From Candidatus Neomarinimicrobiota bacterium (GTDB lineage Bacteria; Fidelibacterota; SORT01), in assembly GCA_022573815.1 (NCBI GenBank), contig JACZTG010000017.1:1-45560 (forward strand): 45,560 nt of DNA. The letters run 5' to 3'. How positions within the stretch are numbered: position 1 is the first letter of the stretch; each line of letters opens with the position of its first letter. The position numbers and the translations under genes are program-made. Under the pieces are notes generated by a model. The model saw nothing but the letters and a program-made list of their open reading frames with translations. It was not told where the DNA came from and did not search any database. This document shows, piece after piece, positions 20,665 through 28,739 of the stretch.

Positions 20665-22044
20665 TTACTTTCCAATGCAAAACCTCCCAAAGATCTCATT
20701 AAGTACGTCGTCAGTAGTAATCTCCCCGGTAATCTCTCCCAGATAGTTCATTGCATTCCGTAAATCAACCGCTATTAGCTCTCCGCTTGCAGAATCTCTT
20801 GCGCTTTTAAGTGCCTCTTTTAGTGATTCGGCACCCTTTTTTAACGCTGCCGCCTGTCGCGCATTGGTGATTAAAAGAGGCTCTCCATGATCCATAGTTT
20901 CTAGCTTTTCTATAATAGCCCCCATAAGGGCCTTCAAGCCCTCTCCGGTATGCGACGAAAGAGAAATATCTATATCTATATTCCTTTCCATTGGCGTGAA
21001 TTCTGAATGCCTATCAACATCCGTTTTACTTTCCACTGCAATTACGTTTTTCCCACGAAGAAGCGCCATTAATTCTAAGTCGTCATCGCTTATTGGAGCA
21101 GACCTGTCAAGAAGCCAGATAATGAGATCGGCGGCCTCAATTACAGAAAGAGAACGCTCAACCCCCAATTTTTCAATACTGTCATCACTAATATGAACCC
21201 CTGCGGTATCTATGAGTTGCACGAGATATCCGCCAATATCAACTTCTTCTTCAAGCGTATCTCTTGTAGTTCCGGGGATGGGGGTAACAATTGCCCGTTC
21301 GGTATCTAAAATAGCGTTTAATAAGCTTGATTTACCGGCGTTCGGCTTACCCACGATTGGTATAACTGCGCCCTCGCGAATAATTTTGCCGAACTTATAG
21401 TTGCCTAAAATGGTATTTGTTTTATCGGCTAACGAATTTATTAATTCAGTTATTTTGCTGTTTGGCGTCAAGCTTATCTCTTCGTCGGAGAAATCCAGTT
21501 CGGCCTCAATAAGAGCGGATAATTCAACAAGTTTGTTTCGAAGATCGGTAACCTCGGCTTTAAGGCTGCCGCGCATTTGAAGAATAGAGCTTTTGTGAGA
21601 TTTCTCAACTTTCGCCGCAATCAGGTCTGCTACGGCCTCAGCTTGCGATAGGTCTAATTTCCCACCTAAAAAAGCCCTTTTTGTAAATTCCCCCGGATCG
21701 GCAATTCTTGAGCCGAGCCCTGTGAGTATTTCCAACAATTTTGCCTGAACATAATGCCCGCCGTGGCAGCTGATCTCAACAAGGTCTTCAGATGTATAAG
21801 AATCGGGTCCGCGGAAAAAAGTAATAACCGCATCATCAAGAATATCACCGGTATTCGGATCTATAATAGTAGCTACGGTTGCCATTCTGTGCGATTTATT
21901 TGACAGCGACTTACTCTTTGGCAGCAATTTGTTCACAATGTTCAGAGAGTTTGGGCCCGATAGGCGTACCACCGCAATTCCGCCTATTCCCGGGGGGGTG
22001 GATAGCGCAGAAATCGTGTCTTCGTTTGTAGGGCGGTTTCCCAT
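20665..22044 (-). CDS. mnmE: tRNA modification GTPase MnmE (TrmE)
   Basis: MnmE is the GTPase partner of MnmG in U34 tRNA modification. The 459-residue length is usual (E. coli 454). An N-terminal tetrahydrofolate-binding domain (DTISALSTPPGIGGIAVVRLSG, GGHYVQAKLLE, DPGEFTKRAFLGGKLDLSQAEAV) is followed by helices and an inserted G domain with G1 GKPNAGKSS at 232-240, PGTTRDTLEE and G3 DTAG at 279-282. The protein ends in FCIGK, the conserved C-terminus with the functional Cys. The G4 motif, usually NKxD, reads SKTD here (VESKTDVD). The gene lies 28 bases after yidC. Confidence 0.97.
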   Translation of the reverse strand: MGNRPTNEDTISALSTPPGIGGIAVVRLSGPNSLNIVNKLLPKSKSLSNKSHRMATVATIIDPNTGDILDDAVITFFRGPDSYTSEDLVEISCHGGHYVQAKLLEILTGLGSRIADPGEFTKRAFLGGKLDLSQAEAVADLIAAKVEKSHKSSILQMRGSLKAEVTDLRNKLVELSALIEAELDFSDEEISLTPNSKITELINSLADKTNTILGNYKFGKIIREGAVIPIVGKPNAGKSSLLNAILDTERAIVTPIPGTTRDTLEEEVDIGGYLVQLIDTAGVHISDDSIEKLGVERSLSVIEAADLIIWLLDRSAPISDDDLELMALLRGKNVIAVESKTDVDRHSEFTPMERNIDIDISLSSHTGEGLKALMGAIIEKLETMDHGEPLLITNARQAAALKKGAESLKEALKSARDSASGELIAVDLRNAMNYLGEITGEITTDDVLNEIFGRFCIGK

Positions 22045-22072
22045 AATAATCAGCTATGGGTAAGTTTCTTAC

Positions 22073-23827
22073 TTAGCTATTTGCTTTCTCACTCTTTTTT
22101 TTACTGAAAAATCCGTCTGAAAGATATTTAGTTTGCACAACACTTAATATATTAAATAACGAGTAATAAAGGTTTAATCCCGAAGGAAACGTATTAAAGA
22201 ATAGTACCATAAATACAGGCATAAAATAACCCATCATCTTTTGTTGTTGATTTGAAGCCGATTGACCGGAAAATTTTTGTTGAAGATACATGGTTAAACC
22301 CATAAATACAGGAAGAAAATTAACATTATCACCATAAATCGGGAGCGAAAATGGAAGAGTGAATAATGTGTCCTGAGACGAAAGGTCCTTTATCCACCAG
22401 ATAAACCCGGCGCCTCTTAATTCAATTGTAGTCCTGAATAAGTTGAATAGAGCAAACAGTAACGGCATCTGAAGCAGCATTGGCAAACAGCCGCCTAACG
22501 GGTTTACACCATATTCTTTAAACAGAGCCATTTGTTTTTTCTGGAGCGTCGGTTGATCGTCTTTATATTTTTCCTTAAGTTCTGCAATAACAGGCTGTAA
22601 GTCCTGCATTTTTTTCATTGATACGAAGCTTTTATGAGTTAACGGATACACAAGGAGCTTGACCAGTACCGAAAATATTATTATTACGAAACCATAATTG
22701 GGAACGACTTTATGTATCTGAACAAAAACCCAAAGCGCGGCTCTGCTGATGGGTCGAATGAAGCCCCACCCGAAATTCATCATCTTCTCTAATCGAACAT
22801 CGTAACCCTTTAGTAAATCAAGATTTATGGGACCCACATAAATCGTAAATTTATGATTATATCCTGTAAGTTCGTTCTCAACGGGAATATCAAGAGAAAA
22901 TTTATATGATTTGGATACTTCATCGTTTGGCGTGTTCCTGGCCGTCCCATTTAACAGCACCCTGTCTGCCTGATTTCTCGGAGGAATAACGGCAGCGGTA
23001 AAATACTTGGTTCTGGCAGCTGCCCAGGATACCGAACCTATAAAATATTCATTTTCGATTTCACCGGGAGTAGCGTCAATCTCTTCCACATCTTCGCCTA
23101 AAAGAGCCAATGCGCGGGCATATTCGGCATCGTTTTTTAAATAAGGCTCGGTAGATAAAAGCGGGGTATCCCAATATAGAGAGTACCTGTTGTTTATTGT
23201 TGCTTCGCGCAATCCAGAAACATCCAAAGAAAGTGAAAAATCGTAACTATCGCCGTTAAACGTAAAGGTTTTACGAATAACCGAGCCTATTTCATCAGTA
23301 CGCGTGTAAAAAGAAACTTCTCGCGTTTCGCCGGGACCAATATTTAGCATAGAAAGGTTTTCATAGGATGGAATCCAGTTGAACCCTGAAAAATCAACAG
23401 TGTCTCGATTAACATCTATAATACGAATCCCGAGATTCTTTGTATCTAATGTATTTATCATTATTACAGGCTCATTGTTGAGGCCGGCAAAATTTTTAAG
23501 TTGCCATTTGGTTATGCGTCCCCCACCGAGAGACGACAGCGTAGCAAAGTAATAAGGTGTTTCTATAGAAATAAATGTTTCCGAAATGATTATTTCCTTT
23601 GGGCGAACGGTGGGAATCTGTTCCGCGGCTCTTCCAATTGAAGGTAATTTGGTTGAGAGTGTGGATGATGATACAGCTGCGCCATTACCCTGCCCAATAT
23701 TTTCAGAAACCGGTATGGGGGGTGTCTCTTGCTGTGGAGGAGAGACCCATTTCAAATAACTCGGCGTTAAAAGGAGTATTAAGCCAATAAGAAGAATGGC
23801 GATTATAGTATTTTTATTAGATTTCAT
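22073..23827 (-). CDS. yidC: Membrane protein insertase YidC
   Basis: YidC inserts and folds inner-membrane proteins, alone or with SecYEG. The 584-residue protein has the Gram-negative layout: an N-terminal membrane segment (TIIAILLIGLILLLTP), a large periplasmic P1 domain (about 60-355; SLGGGRITKWQLKNFAG is typical) and the conserved five-helix core (NYGFVIIIFSVLVKLLVYPLTHKSFVSMKKMQ; NPLGGCLPMLLQMPLLFALFNLF). The conserved Arg is absent from no visible position of the core, but I cannot place it exactly. The tail is basic and short. The start codon overlaps the yidD stop by 1 base (TAATG), so the two are translationally coupled. Confidence 0.97.
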   Translation of the reverse strand: MKSNKNTIIAILLIGLILLLTPSYLKWVSPPQQETPPIPVSENIGQGNGAAVSSSTLSTKLPSIGRAAEQIPTVRPKEIIISETFISIETPYYFATLSSLGGGRITKWQLKNFAGLNNEPVIMINTLDTKNLGIRIIDVNRDTVDFSGFNWIPSYENLSMLNIGPGETREVSFYTRTDEIGSVIRKTFTFNGDSYDFSLSLDVSGLREATINNRYSLYWDTPLLSTEPYLKNDAEYARALALLGEDVEEIDATPGEIENEYFIGSVSWAAARTKYFTAAVIPPRNQADRVLLNGTARNTPNDEVSKSYKFSLDIPVENELTGYNHKFTIYVGPINLDLLKGYDVRLEKMMNFGWGFIRPISRAALWVFVQIHKVVPNYGFVIIIFSVLVKLLVYPLTHKSFVSMKKMQDLQPVIAELKEKYKDDQPTLQKKQMALFKEYGVNPLGGCLPMLLQMPLLFALFNLFRTTIELRGAGFIWWIKDLSSQDTLFTLPFSLPIYGDNVNFLPVFMGLTMYLQQKFSGQSASNQQQKMMGYFMPVFMVLFFNTFPSGLNLYYSLFNILSVVQTKYLSDGFFSKKKSEKANS

Positions 23828-24057
23828 TATGGTACCAGGTCAGCTCCACCCTCATGAAATGGGTGACACTTTGCAATTCGTTTCAAGGATAAAGCTCCTC
23901 CTTTTAATGGCCCATATTTTTCTATGGCTTCCATCGAGTATTTGGAACATGAAGGATAAAACCGGCAATTGGCTCCAAGGATCGGCGAAATTAATAGGCG
24001 ATAGAGGCGCAAAAAGGATAGCACGATATATTTCGGGACTAATTTAATCTTTTTCAT
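23827..24057 (-). CDS. yidD: Membrane protein insertion efficiency factor YidD
   Basis: YidD is a small protein that assists insertion of membrane proteins; in many bacteria it lies between rnpA and yidC, as here. The 76-residue protein shows the family signature: amphipathic N-terminal helix ([16 protein letters not shown]), then [24 protein letters not shown] and the end [13 protein letters not shown]. The three conserved Cys residues (CRFYPSC and KCHPF) are present. It overlaps the end of rnpA by 14 bases and yidC by 1 base. Confidence 0.96.
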   Translation of the reverse strand: MKKIKLVPKYIVLSFLRLYRLLISPILGANCRFYPSCSKYSMEAIEKYGPLKGGALSLKRIAKCHPFHEGGADLVP

Positions 24058-24394
24058 TGTTCGATAGGATTTCAGAAGCGATATTCCTCATGTCAAATTC
24101 TATTGATTGATAAGAGGGGCTGATAATCGGTTTTGAAACCCTAAAAATAATTGAAATATTTTCAGGGAAGAGATCCTTGTTTAGCCGATAAGATTCTCTT
24201 AAATAACGTTTGATTTTATTTCTAATGATTGATATTCCCACTTTGGCTGAAATGTGAAATGCTATTTTTCTCGAGAATGAAGGCAAATAAAATGCCGAAA
24301 TATTTCCTGAGGATATTTTATTTCCGTTTCGAAACAATTTATTAACGTCATTGCGTCTGCGGAGAATAACCTTCTTCGGAAGGCGCTTATCCAA
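24044..24394 (-). CDS. rnpA: Ribonuclease P protein component
   Basis: RnpA is the protein subunit of RNase P, which matures the 5' ends of tRNAs together with its RNA. From the TTG at 24394 the product is 116 residues, a usual length. It shows the typical start region ([20 protein letters not shown]), the central strand AFHISAKVG and the RNR-type signature [16 protein letters not shown]. The same frame is open back to an ATG at 24508, inside rpmH, which would give a 154-residue form; I prefer TTG because the added residues resemble nothing and the TTG lies 4 bases after the rpmH stop. No strong Shine-Dalgarno is seen for either. The rnpB RNA is not in the window. Confidence 0.92.
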   Translation of the reverse strand: MDKRLPKKVILRRRNDVNKLFRNGNKISSGNISAFYLPSFSRKIAFHISAKVGISIIRNKIKRYLRESYRLNKDLFPENISIIFRVSKPIISPSYQSIEFDMRNIASEILSNNEKD

Positions 24395-24398
24395 AATT

Positions 24399-24554
24399 TC
24401 ATTTCTTGGGTATTTCAGAGGAGACGGTAAGTTTCTTCCTGCCCTTTGCACGCCGTCTCTTAAGAATGGCTCTGCCGTCAGCGGTGGACATTCGTTTGCG
24501 AAATCCATGCTTATTGCGTCGTTTGCGATTACTTGGTTGGAACGTTCTCTTCAT
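24399..24554 (-). CDS. rpmH: 50S ribosomal protein L34
   Basis: The 51-residue reading begins [18 protein letters not shown], continues [26 protein letters not shown], and ends SSEIPKK before TGA. This is the nearly invariant L34 sequence with a slightly long C-terminal tail (E. coli L34 is 46 residues). L34 is a small basic protein of the large ribosomal subunit. The gene is the first of the leftward rpmH-rnpA-yidD-yidC-mnmE-mnmG series and faces away from dnaA, the classical arrangement at bacterial origins. Confidence 0.97.
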   Translation of the reverse strand: MKRTFQPSNRKRRNKHGFRKRMSTADGRAILKRRRAKGRKKLTVSSEIPKK

Positions 24555-24988
24555 TTCTTATCCATTTTTCCGTGTTGATAGTTTTAAAATTCAACTTTTA
24601 AGCGGAAAAAAATAGACAATAAATGGATTAAAATGCAAGACATTTCTTAGTTAAAAACCATTGCGGTAGCTTATTTTCAGCAATTTCTACAGAAACGGAA
24701 ATATTTCTTGACATTAACTCCGACACAGCCTTAAATCATTTCAAACATAAAAGCTGCTTGTTAATAAATTGTTAACAACTAAAACAAAATAGCTTTTTGT
24801 TGATAAATAAGCTGGGACACAAAAACACATAATATCTAGCTTTAACTTATAGGGGTCATACAATAGAATGAGAATGCTTTCGTTGCTCTTCGAACCACAG
24901 ATTCAGGTTGTTTTTTCTCAATTCTGTTACCGAGAAAAAAAATAAATAAATTAACAGACAACATTTAACCTAATGAGGTAGACAGGAA
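24555..24988. other. rpmH/dnaA divergent intergenic region, candidate oriC
   Basis: This 434-base gap holds no gene. It has AT-rich stretches and DnaA-box-like 9-mers: TTATCAACA on the minus strand at 24798-24806, CTATCAACA on the minus strand at 24573-24581 (8 of 9), TTATCCATT at 24558-24566 and the palindromic TTGTTAACA near 24768-24776. A T/A-rich run just before dnaA (around 24908-24955) could serve as an unwinding element. Between rpmH and dnaA is the classical oriC location, but the box count is low, and the gap upstream of dnaN is an alternative or second half. Confidence 0.6.
24708..24736 (+). promoter_or_regulatory. Candidate dnaA promoter
   Basis: TTGACA (24708-24713), a 17-base spacer and TTAAAT (24731-24736) read toward dnaA. 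The leader would be about 245 bases long and would contain the TTATCAACA-type box at 24798-24806, compatible with autoregulation by DnaA. Confidence 0.5.
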
Positions 24989-26350
24989 TTGCCACTAAAT
25001 TATGATCAGAACGCACCACATAACAATCTCTGGGTCGGATGCCTCAATTTTATAAAAACGAATGTTAGTGAACAGTCATATGAAACATGGTTTAAGCCGA
25101 TCACACCCGTCAATATTGAGGGAAGTGTATTAACACTTCAAATTCCCAACAGATACCATGTTGAATGGATAGAAAGTCACTATAGCGAAGTTTTACGGTC
25201 AGCTCTCGGTAATTTGGGATACCCGGAAGTTGTTTTAAATTATGTAATACCCTCCGATTCGCCTACGGCGGAATCATTTAATTCTACAGAAGAATCTATA
25301 GCGAGATCTAAAGACGATAAAAGCGGACTTAACGACCAATACACATTTGAGATGTTCGTGGAGGGCTCCTCTAATCAATTTGCGAGAGCCGCCGCCCAGG
25401 CAGTAGCCAATGCTCCAGGAAAAACTTCGTTTAATCCGTTATTTATTTATGGCGGTGTGGGGCTTGGAAAGACTCATCTCGCACAGGCTATCGGCAATCA
25501 CGCGAAGGCCACCGGTACGGCTGAACGCGTTTTATACGTACCAAGCGAAATATTTACAATTGATTTTATTAATTCACTTGAAAAAGGAAAGGTCGAATCA
25601 TTTAAAAAATATTATCGCAGTATCGACCTCTTGATATTGGATGATATACAATTCTTCATCAATAAGGAACAAACACAGGAACAATTCTTTCATACTTTTA
25701 ATGCCCTATATCAGGATGGAAAACAAATCGTTCTTACTTCGGATACGCCGCCTCGCGACCTACTCGGAATGGAAGCGCGCTTAATATCCAGATTTCAAGC
25801 AGGTCTGTCGGCGGATGTGCAGGAGCCGGAACTTGAAATGAGAATTGCAATCTTAAATCGGATGGCAATGGAAAACCATATTCCGATTTCCCCTGAGATA
25901 ATCGAATTGTTCGCCACTAATATCAAAGGAAATATTAGAGAGCTCAAGGGGTCTCTGATACGACTTCTCGCCTATGCATCACTTTCCTCTGCTGAAATTG
26001 ATTTATCTTTAGCGCATAGAGTTCTTAAAGAGGTTCTCGGCAGCTCAAAGGTTCATACAACAATTGAAGATATAATAATTTATGCCGCGCAGGAAAATGA
26101 TGTGGAATCCAATGCGATAATAGGTAAGGGTCGCCAAATGGAAGTTGCCGCCGCTCGACAAATTGCGATGTATCTTTCTCGAATTTTGACCGGGCACTCT
26201 CTTAAAACAATAGGTCTTCACTTTGGCGGAAGAGACCATAGCACAGTAATACACGCCTGTAAGTTGGTGGCTCGTAAAATTAAAGAAGATACGGAATATC
26301 GGGACAGAGTTGAGCACCTAAAAAAGAAGTTAGAGTATAATTCAGTTTAG
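24989..26350 (+). CDS. dnaA: Chromosomal replication initiator protein DnaA
   Basis: DnaA is the AAA+ protein that binds and opens the origin. The 453-residue protein has domain I (about 13-88; LWVGCLNFIKTNVSEQSYETWFKPI), a short acidic linker (about 90-115), the AAA+ domain with Walker A GGVGLGKT at 155-162 and Walker B LLILDD at 214-219, a sensor/box region around SRFQAGLSADVQ, and the DNA-binding domain IV ending with the signature LHFGGRDHSTVIHACK. The start is TTG at 24989, with GAGGT about 10 bases and AGGA 3 bases upstream; the region before it has no in-frame ATG that is better placed. It is transcribed away from rpmH and is followed 141 bases later by lexA rather than by dnaN. Confidence 0.98.
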   Translation: MPLNYDQNAPHNNLWVGCLNFIKTNVSEQSYETWFKPITPVNIEGSVLTLQIPNRYHVEWIESHYSEVLRSALGNLGYPEVVLNYVIPSDSPTAESFNSTEESIARSKDDKSGLNDQYTFEMFVEGSSNQFARAAAQAVANAPGKTSFNPLFIYGGVGLGKTHLAQAIGNHAKATGTAERVLYVPSEIFTIDFINSLEKGKVESFKKYYRSIDLLILDDIQFFINKEQTQEQFFHTFNALYQDGKQIVLTSDTPPRDLLGMEARLISRFQAGLSADVQEPELEMRIAILNRMAMENHIPISPEIIELFATNIKGNIRELKGSLIRLLAYASLSSAEIDLSLAHRVLKEVLGSSKVHTTIEDIIIYAAQENDVESNAIIGKGRQMEVAAARQIAMYLSRILTGHSLKTIGLHFGGRDHSTVIHACKLVARKIKEDTEYRDRVEHLKKKLEYNSV

Positions 26351-26424
26351 TTTCATACTGATTCAATAATTAGTTCCAAAATTTCATCAAGCAGTTTCAA
26401 ATCAATAGAGTATCATAAAAGAGC

Positions 26425-26453
26425 TTGACATACGCCATTTGTACGCCTATACT
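26425..26453 (+). promoter_or_regulatory. Strong sigma70-type promoter of lexA-dinB
   Basis: TTGACA (26425-26430), exactly 17 bases, then TATACT (26448-26453): a near-consensus promoter. Transcription would start near 26460, about 30 bases before the lexA start. The strength and the overlapping repeats suggest a promoter held down by a repressor. Confidence 0.85.
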
Positions 26454-26462
26454 ATATACGCA
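26431..26462 (+). promoter_or_regulatory. Candidate LexA operator: TACGC repeats and an imperfect palindrome over the lexA promoter
   Basis: The promoter spacer is bounded by two TACGCC copies (26431-26436 and 26442-26447, 11 bases or about one helix turn apart), and a third TACGC occurs at 26457-26461. In addition a 17-base imperfect palindrome, GCCTATACTATATACGC (26445-26461; arms match 6 of 7), covers the -10 element. LexA normally represses its own gene, so one of these is probably its operator; neither resembles the E. coli CTGT-N8-ACAG or Bacillus GAAC-N4-GTTC boxes. Confidence 0.5.
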
Positions 26463-26491
26463 TTCTGTTCACCAATTGAAAAGGAGATATT

Positions 26492-27100
26492 TTGGCGCTT
26501 ACACAAAAGCAGAGACGTGTCATTGATTATATCGGGAGCTTTCAGGAACTCAACGGATATTCGCCAAGCTATGAAGAGATAGCAAACGGACTTGGCTATC
26601 GTTCGAAGGGAACAGTCCATAAGCACCTAAAACACCTCGTTGAGAAGGGGATGATTACCAAACAATGGAATAAAAGCCGCTCTATAGATATAGTTCAGCA
26701 GTTAGAAAAAAGTAATGCCGTAAGTCTGCCACTGCTGGGATTGGTCGCCGCCGGCGAACCTATTGAAGCTATATCCGATCCGACAGAGTCTGTTAATGTT
26801 CCGGAAGATATGATCGGCATTGGAAATCATTATGTGTTGAAAGTTCGGGGAAATTCCATGATTGATGAGCAGATTCGTGATGGAGATTATGTAGTGGTAA
26901 AAGAACGATCAACTGCCGAAAGCGGAGAAACTGTGGTTGCTTTAGTGGGCGGTGAAGAGGCTACAATAAAAAAATATTATCCTGAAAACGGCAAAATACG
27001 CCTTCAGCCGGCGAATGATAAAATGCTGCCCTTTATTTTACCGGCACATAATGTGAAGATACAGGGAATCGTAATAGGAATTCTCAGAAAATATAATTAG
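26492..27100 (+). CDS. lexA: SOS repressor LexA
   Basis: LexA represses SOS genes and cleaves itself when RecA is activated by DNA damage. The 202-residue length equals that of E. coli LexA. The N-terminal winged-helix domain (about 1-70) includes the recognition segment NGLGYRSKGTVHKHLKHLVEKG. The cleavage site is Ala87-Gly88 (VAAGEP), and the catalytic pair is Ser122 (RGNSM) and Lys160 (EATIKKYY), so self-cleavage capacity looks intact. The start is TTG at 26492 with AAGGAG 5 bases upstream, which fixes the start. It has its own near-consensus promoter with repeats and is followed 16 bases later by dinB. Confidence 0.97.
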   Translation: MALTQKQRRVIDYIGSFQELNGYSPSYEEIANGLGYRSKGTVHKHLKHLVEKGMITKQWNKSRSIDIVQQLEKSNAVSLPLLGLVAAGEPIEAISDPTESVNVPEDMIGIGNHYVLKVRGNSMIDEQIRDGDYVVVKERSTAESGETVVALVGGEEATIKKYYPENGKIRLQPANDKMLPFILPAHNVKIQGIVIGILRKYN

Positions 27101-27116
27101 TCAAAATTAATTTCTA

Positions 27117-28175
27117 TTGAATAAAATTGCGCATTTGGATCTTGACCAATTCTTTGTAGCAGTTGAAAGAATAAAAGACCCAAACTTAGTTGGAAAACCG
27201 GTTGTAGTAGGTGGTAGTCCAACCGGTAGGGGCGTCGTTGCTTCCGCATCATATGAAGCAAGAAAATATGGCATACGTTCAGCTATGCCAATGTATCAGG
27301 CATTTAAATTATGCCCCCATCTCATCAGAGTCGGGGGTAGTCATGGTGAATACTCGAAATATTCACGATCGGTATTTGGAATTGTAAATGAATATTCATC
27401 AAATGTTGAAAGAACAAGTATTGATGAAGGGTATATTGACCTTTCCGAATCTAAGCGCAAGAGCAAATTACCTGCAATTGAAATTGCAGAAGAAATAAAA
27501 CTTCGAATTGCCAAAGAGCTTGGATTACCGGCATCGCTTGGAATTGGCACAAATAAAATGATGGCAAAGATAGCTTCGAAACACGCCAAACCGGAAGGAA
27601 TATTAGAGATACTTCCCAATATGGAAGAAATATTTCTCGAGCAAATGGATGTGGGAATTATTCCGGGAGTGGGGCCAAAGACAAAAGAGAGGCTTAAAAA
27701 TATCGGTGTAAATTCGATAAATGAATTAAAGAAGATTAGCGAAAAAGAACTAATCAGTAGATTTGGTATTCACGGCGAAGGGTTATATAAAAGAGCAAGG
27801 GGAATATCAGGTAATCGGCTTGAAATAAGCCGCGAGAGAAAGTCTATCAGTAAAGAACGTACATTCAACAAAAATATATCCAATCCGTCCGGTCTTGATC
27901 AGACTTTAAGAAAGTTGAGTGAAGGGATATGCGATTTAATGAATGACAAAAAAGTCAAAGCCAGGGGAATCGGAATCAAAATGCGTTATGAAAATTTCGA
28001 AACCATTACAAGATCAAAAACTCTTTCAAGGGGGAATAACGATAATATATTATTATTTGAAGTTGCGAAACAGATGATTTATTCAAATTTCAAGCCGGGA
28101 AGAAGCGTTCGTCTAATAGGGATAAAAGTCTTTACTTTCGAGCCGAGGGACATTCAAACAGAATTATTTGCCTAA
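27117..28175 (+). CDS. dinB: DNA polymerase IV (Y-family translesion polymerase)
   Basis: DinB copies past damaged bases with low fidelity. The 352-residue length matches E. coli Pol IV (351). The Y-family catalytic acids are Asp8 (HLDLDQF) and Asp103-Glu104 (SIDEGYIDLS; the usual form is SIDEAYLD, so Ala to Gly here). The palm/fingers segment GRGVVASASYEARKYGIRSAMP, the thumb helix-hairpin-helix (IPGVGPKTKERLKNIG) and the little-finger domain are present. The C-terminus ends QTELFA, a clamp-binding motif for the beta clamp. The start is TTG at 27117 without an evident Shine-Dalgarno; translation may depend on coupling to lexA, 16 bases upstream, with which it forms an SOS operon. Confidence 0.96.
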   Translation: MNKIAHLDLDQFFVAVERIKDPNLVGKPVVVGGSPTGRGVVASASYEARKYGIRSAMPMYQAFKLCPHLIRVGGSHGEYSKYSRSVFGIVNEYSSNVERTSIDEGYIDLSESKRKSKLPAIEIAEEIKLRIAKELGLPASLGIGTNKMMAKIASKHAKPEGILEILPNMEEIFLEQMDVGIIPGVGPKTKERLKNIGVNSINELKKISEKELISRFGIHGEGLYKRARGISGNRLEISRERKSISKERTFNKNISNPSGLDQTLRKLSEGICDLMNDKKVKARGIGIKMRYENFETITRSKTLSRGNNDNILLFEVAKQMIYSNFKPGRSVRLIGIKVFTFEPRDIQTELFA

Positions 28176-28202
28176 GAGAATAACCGGCAAAAATTTAGAC
28201 AA

Positions 28203-28616
28203 CTACATTATTTCCGGTCCGGTGTTGCGGAAATATTCTATAAAGTTAGAGAGAAGATAACCAATCACAATTCCCACAATTAACACTACCGTAAGAATTC
28301 GAGAATTTACAACTTCCTTGCTATATCCTTTTTTAATAGCAACGATTGAAACAAAATAACCAAGACCGTTTAAAAGCCATATTACGGGAAGTGACAATAC
28401 GCTGACTATAAGAGGACCTATCACCGGCAAAAGAGCAAGCATCGTCATTAAACCGGCGAATGCACCGGTTATCCAGCCAACGGCGATGATACCGCCACCG
28501 ATTATCTTTTTTGGTACTCCGAAATATATACCAGCGACTACAAAGAGAGACAACACAATCCAGATAATGATTGTTTTACGAAATGCACGTAAAAAATCTA
28601 ATAACGTGTTTTTCAT
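28203..28616 (-). CDS. Small multi-pass membrane protein of unknown function
   Basis: I do not recognise this 137-residue protein. It has a basic amphipathic N-terminus (LLDFLRAFRK) and four likely membrane segments: about 14-33 (IIIWIVLSLFVVAGIYF), 38-65 (glycine-rich, GGGIIAVGWITGAFAGLMTML), 66-95 (LPVIGPLIVSVLSLPVIWLLNGLGYFVSIV) and 107-128 (ILTVVLIVGIVIGYLLSNFI). It has no Cys and no obvious catalytic residues. It converges with dinB, 27 bases away, and has no close upstream partner (123-base gap), so it is probably a single-gene unit. Confidence 0.7.
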   Translation of the reverse strand: MKNTLLDFLRAFRKTIIIWIVLSLFVVAGIYFGVPKKIIGGGIIAVGWITGAFAGLMTMLALLPVIGPLIVSVLSLPVIWLLNGLGYFVSIVAIKKGYSKEVVNSRILTVVLIVGIVIGYLLSNFIEYFRNTGPEIM

Positions 28617-28739
28617 TTGTCTATTCTAATAAATTGCTTGTTCATATTTAGCTTGGCTTGAGCGAAGAAATTTTGTTGGGCGGGCATGGATTGAAAATAA
28701 AACAATCTTTCACATTATGCAAATTATAGATGTAGCAAA

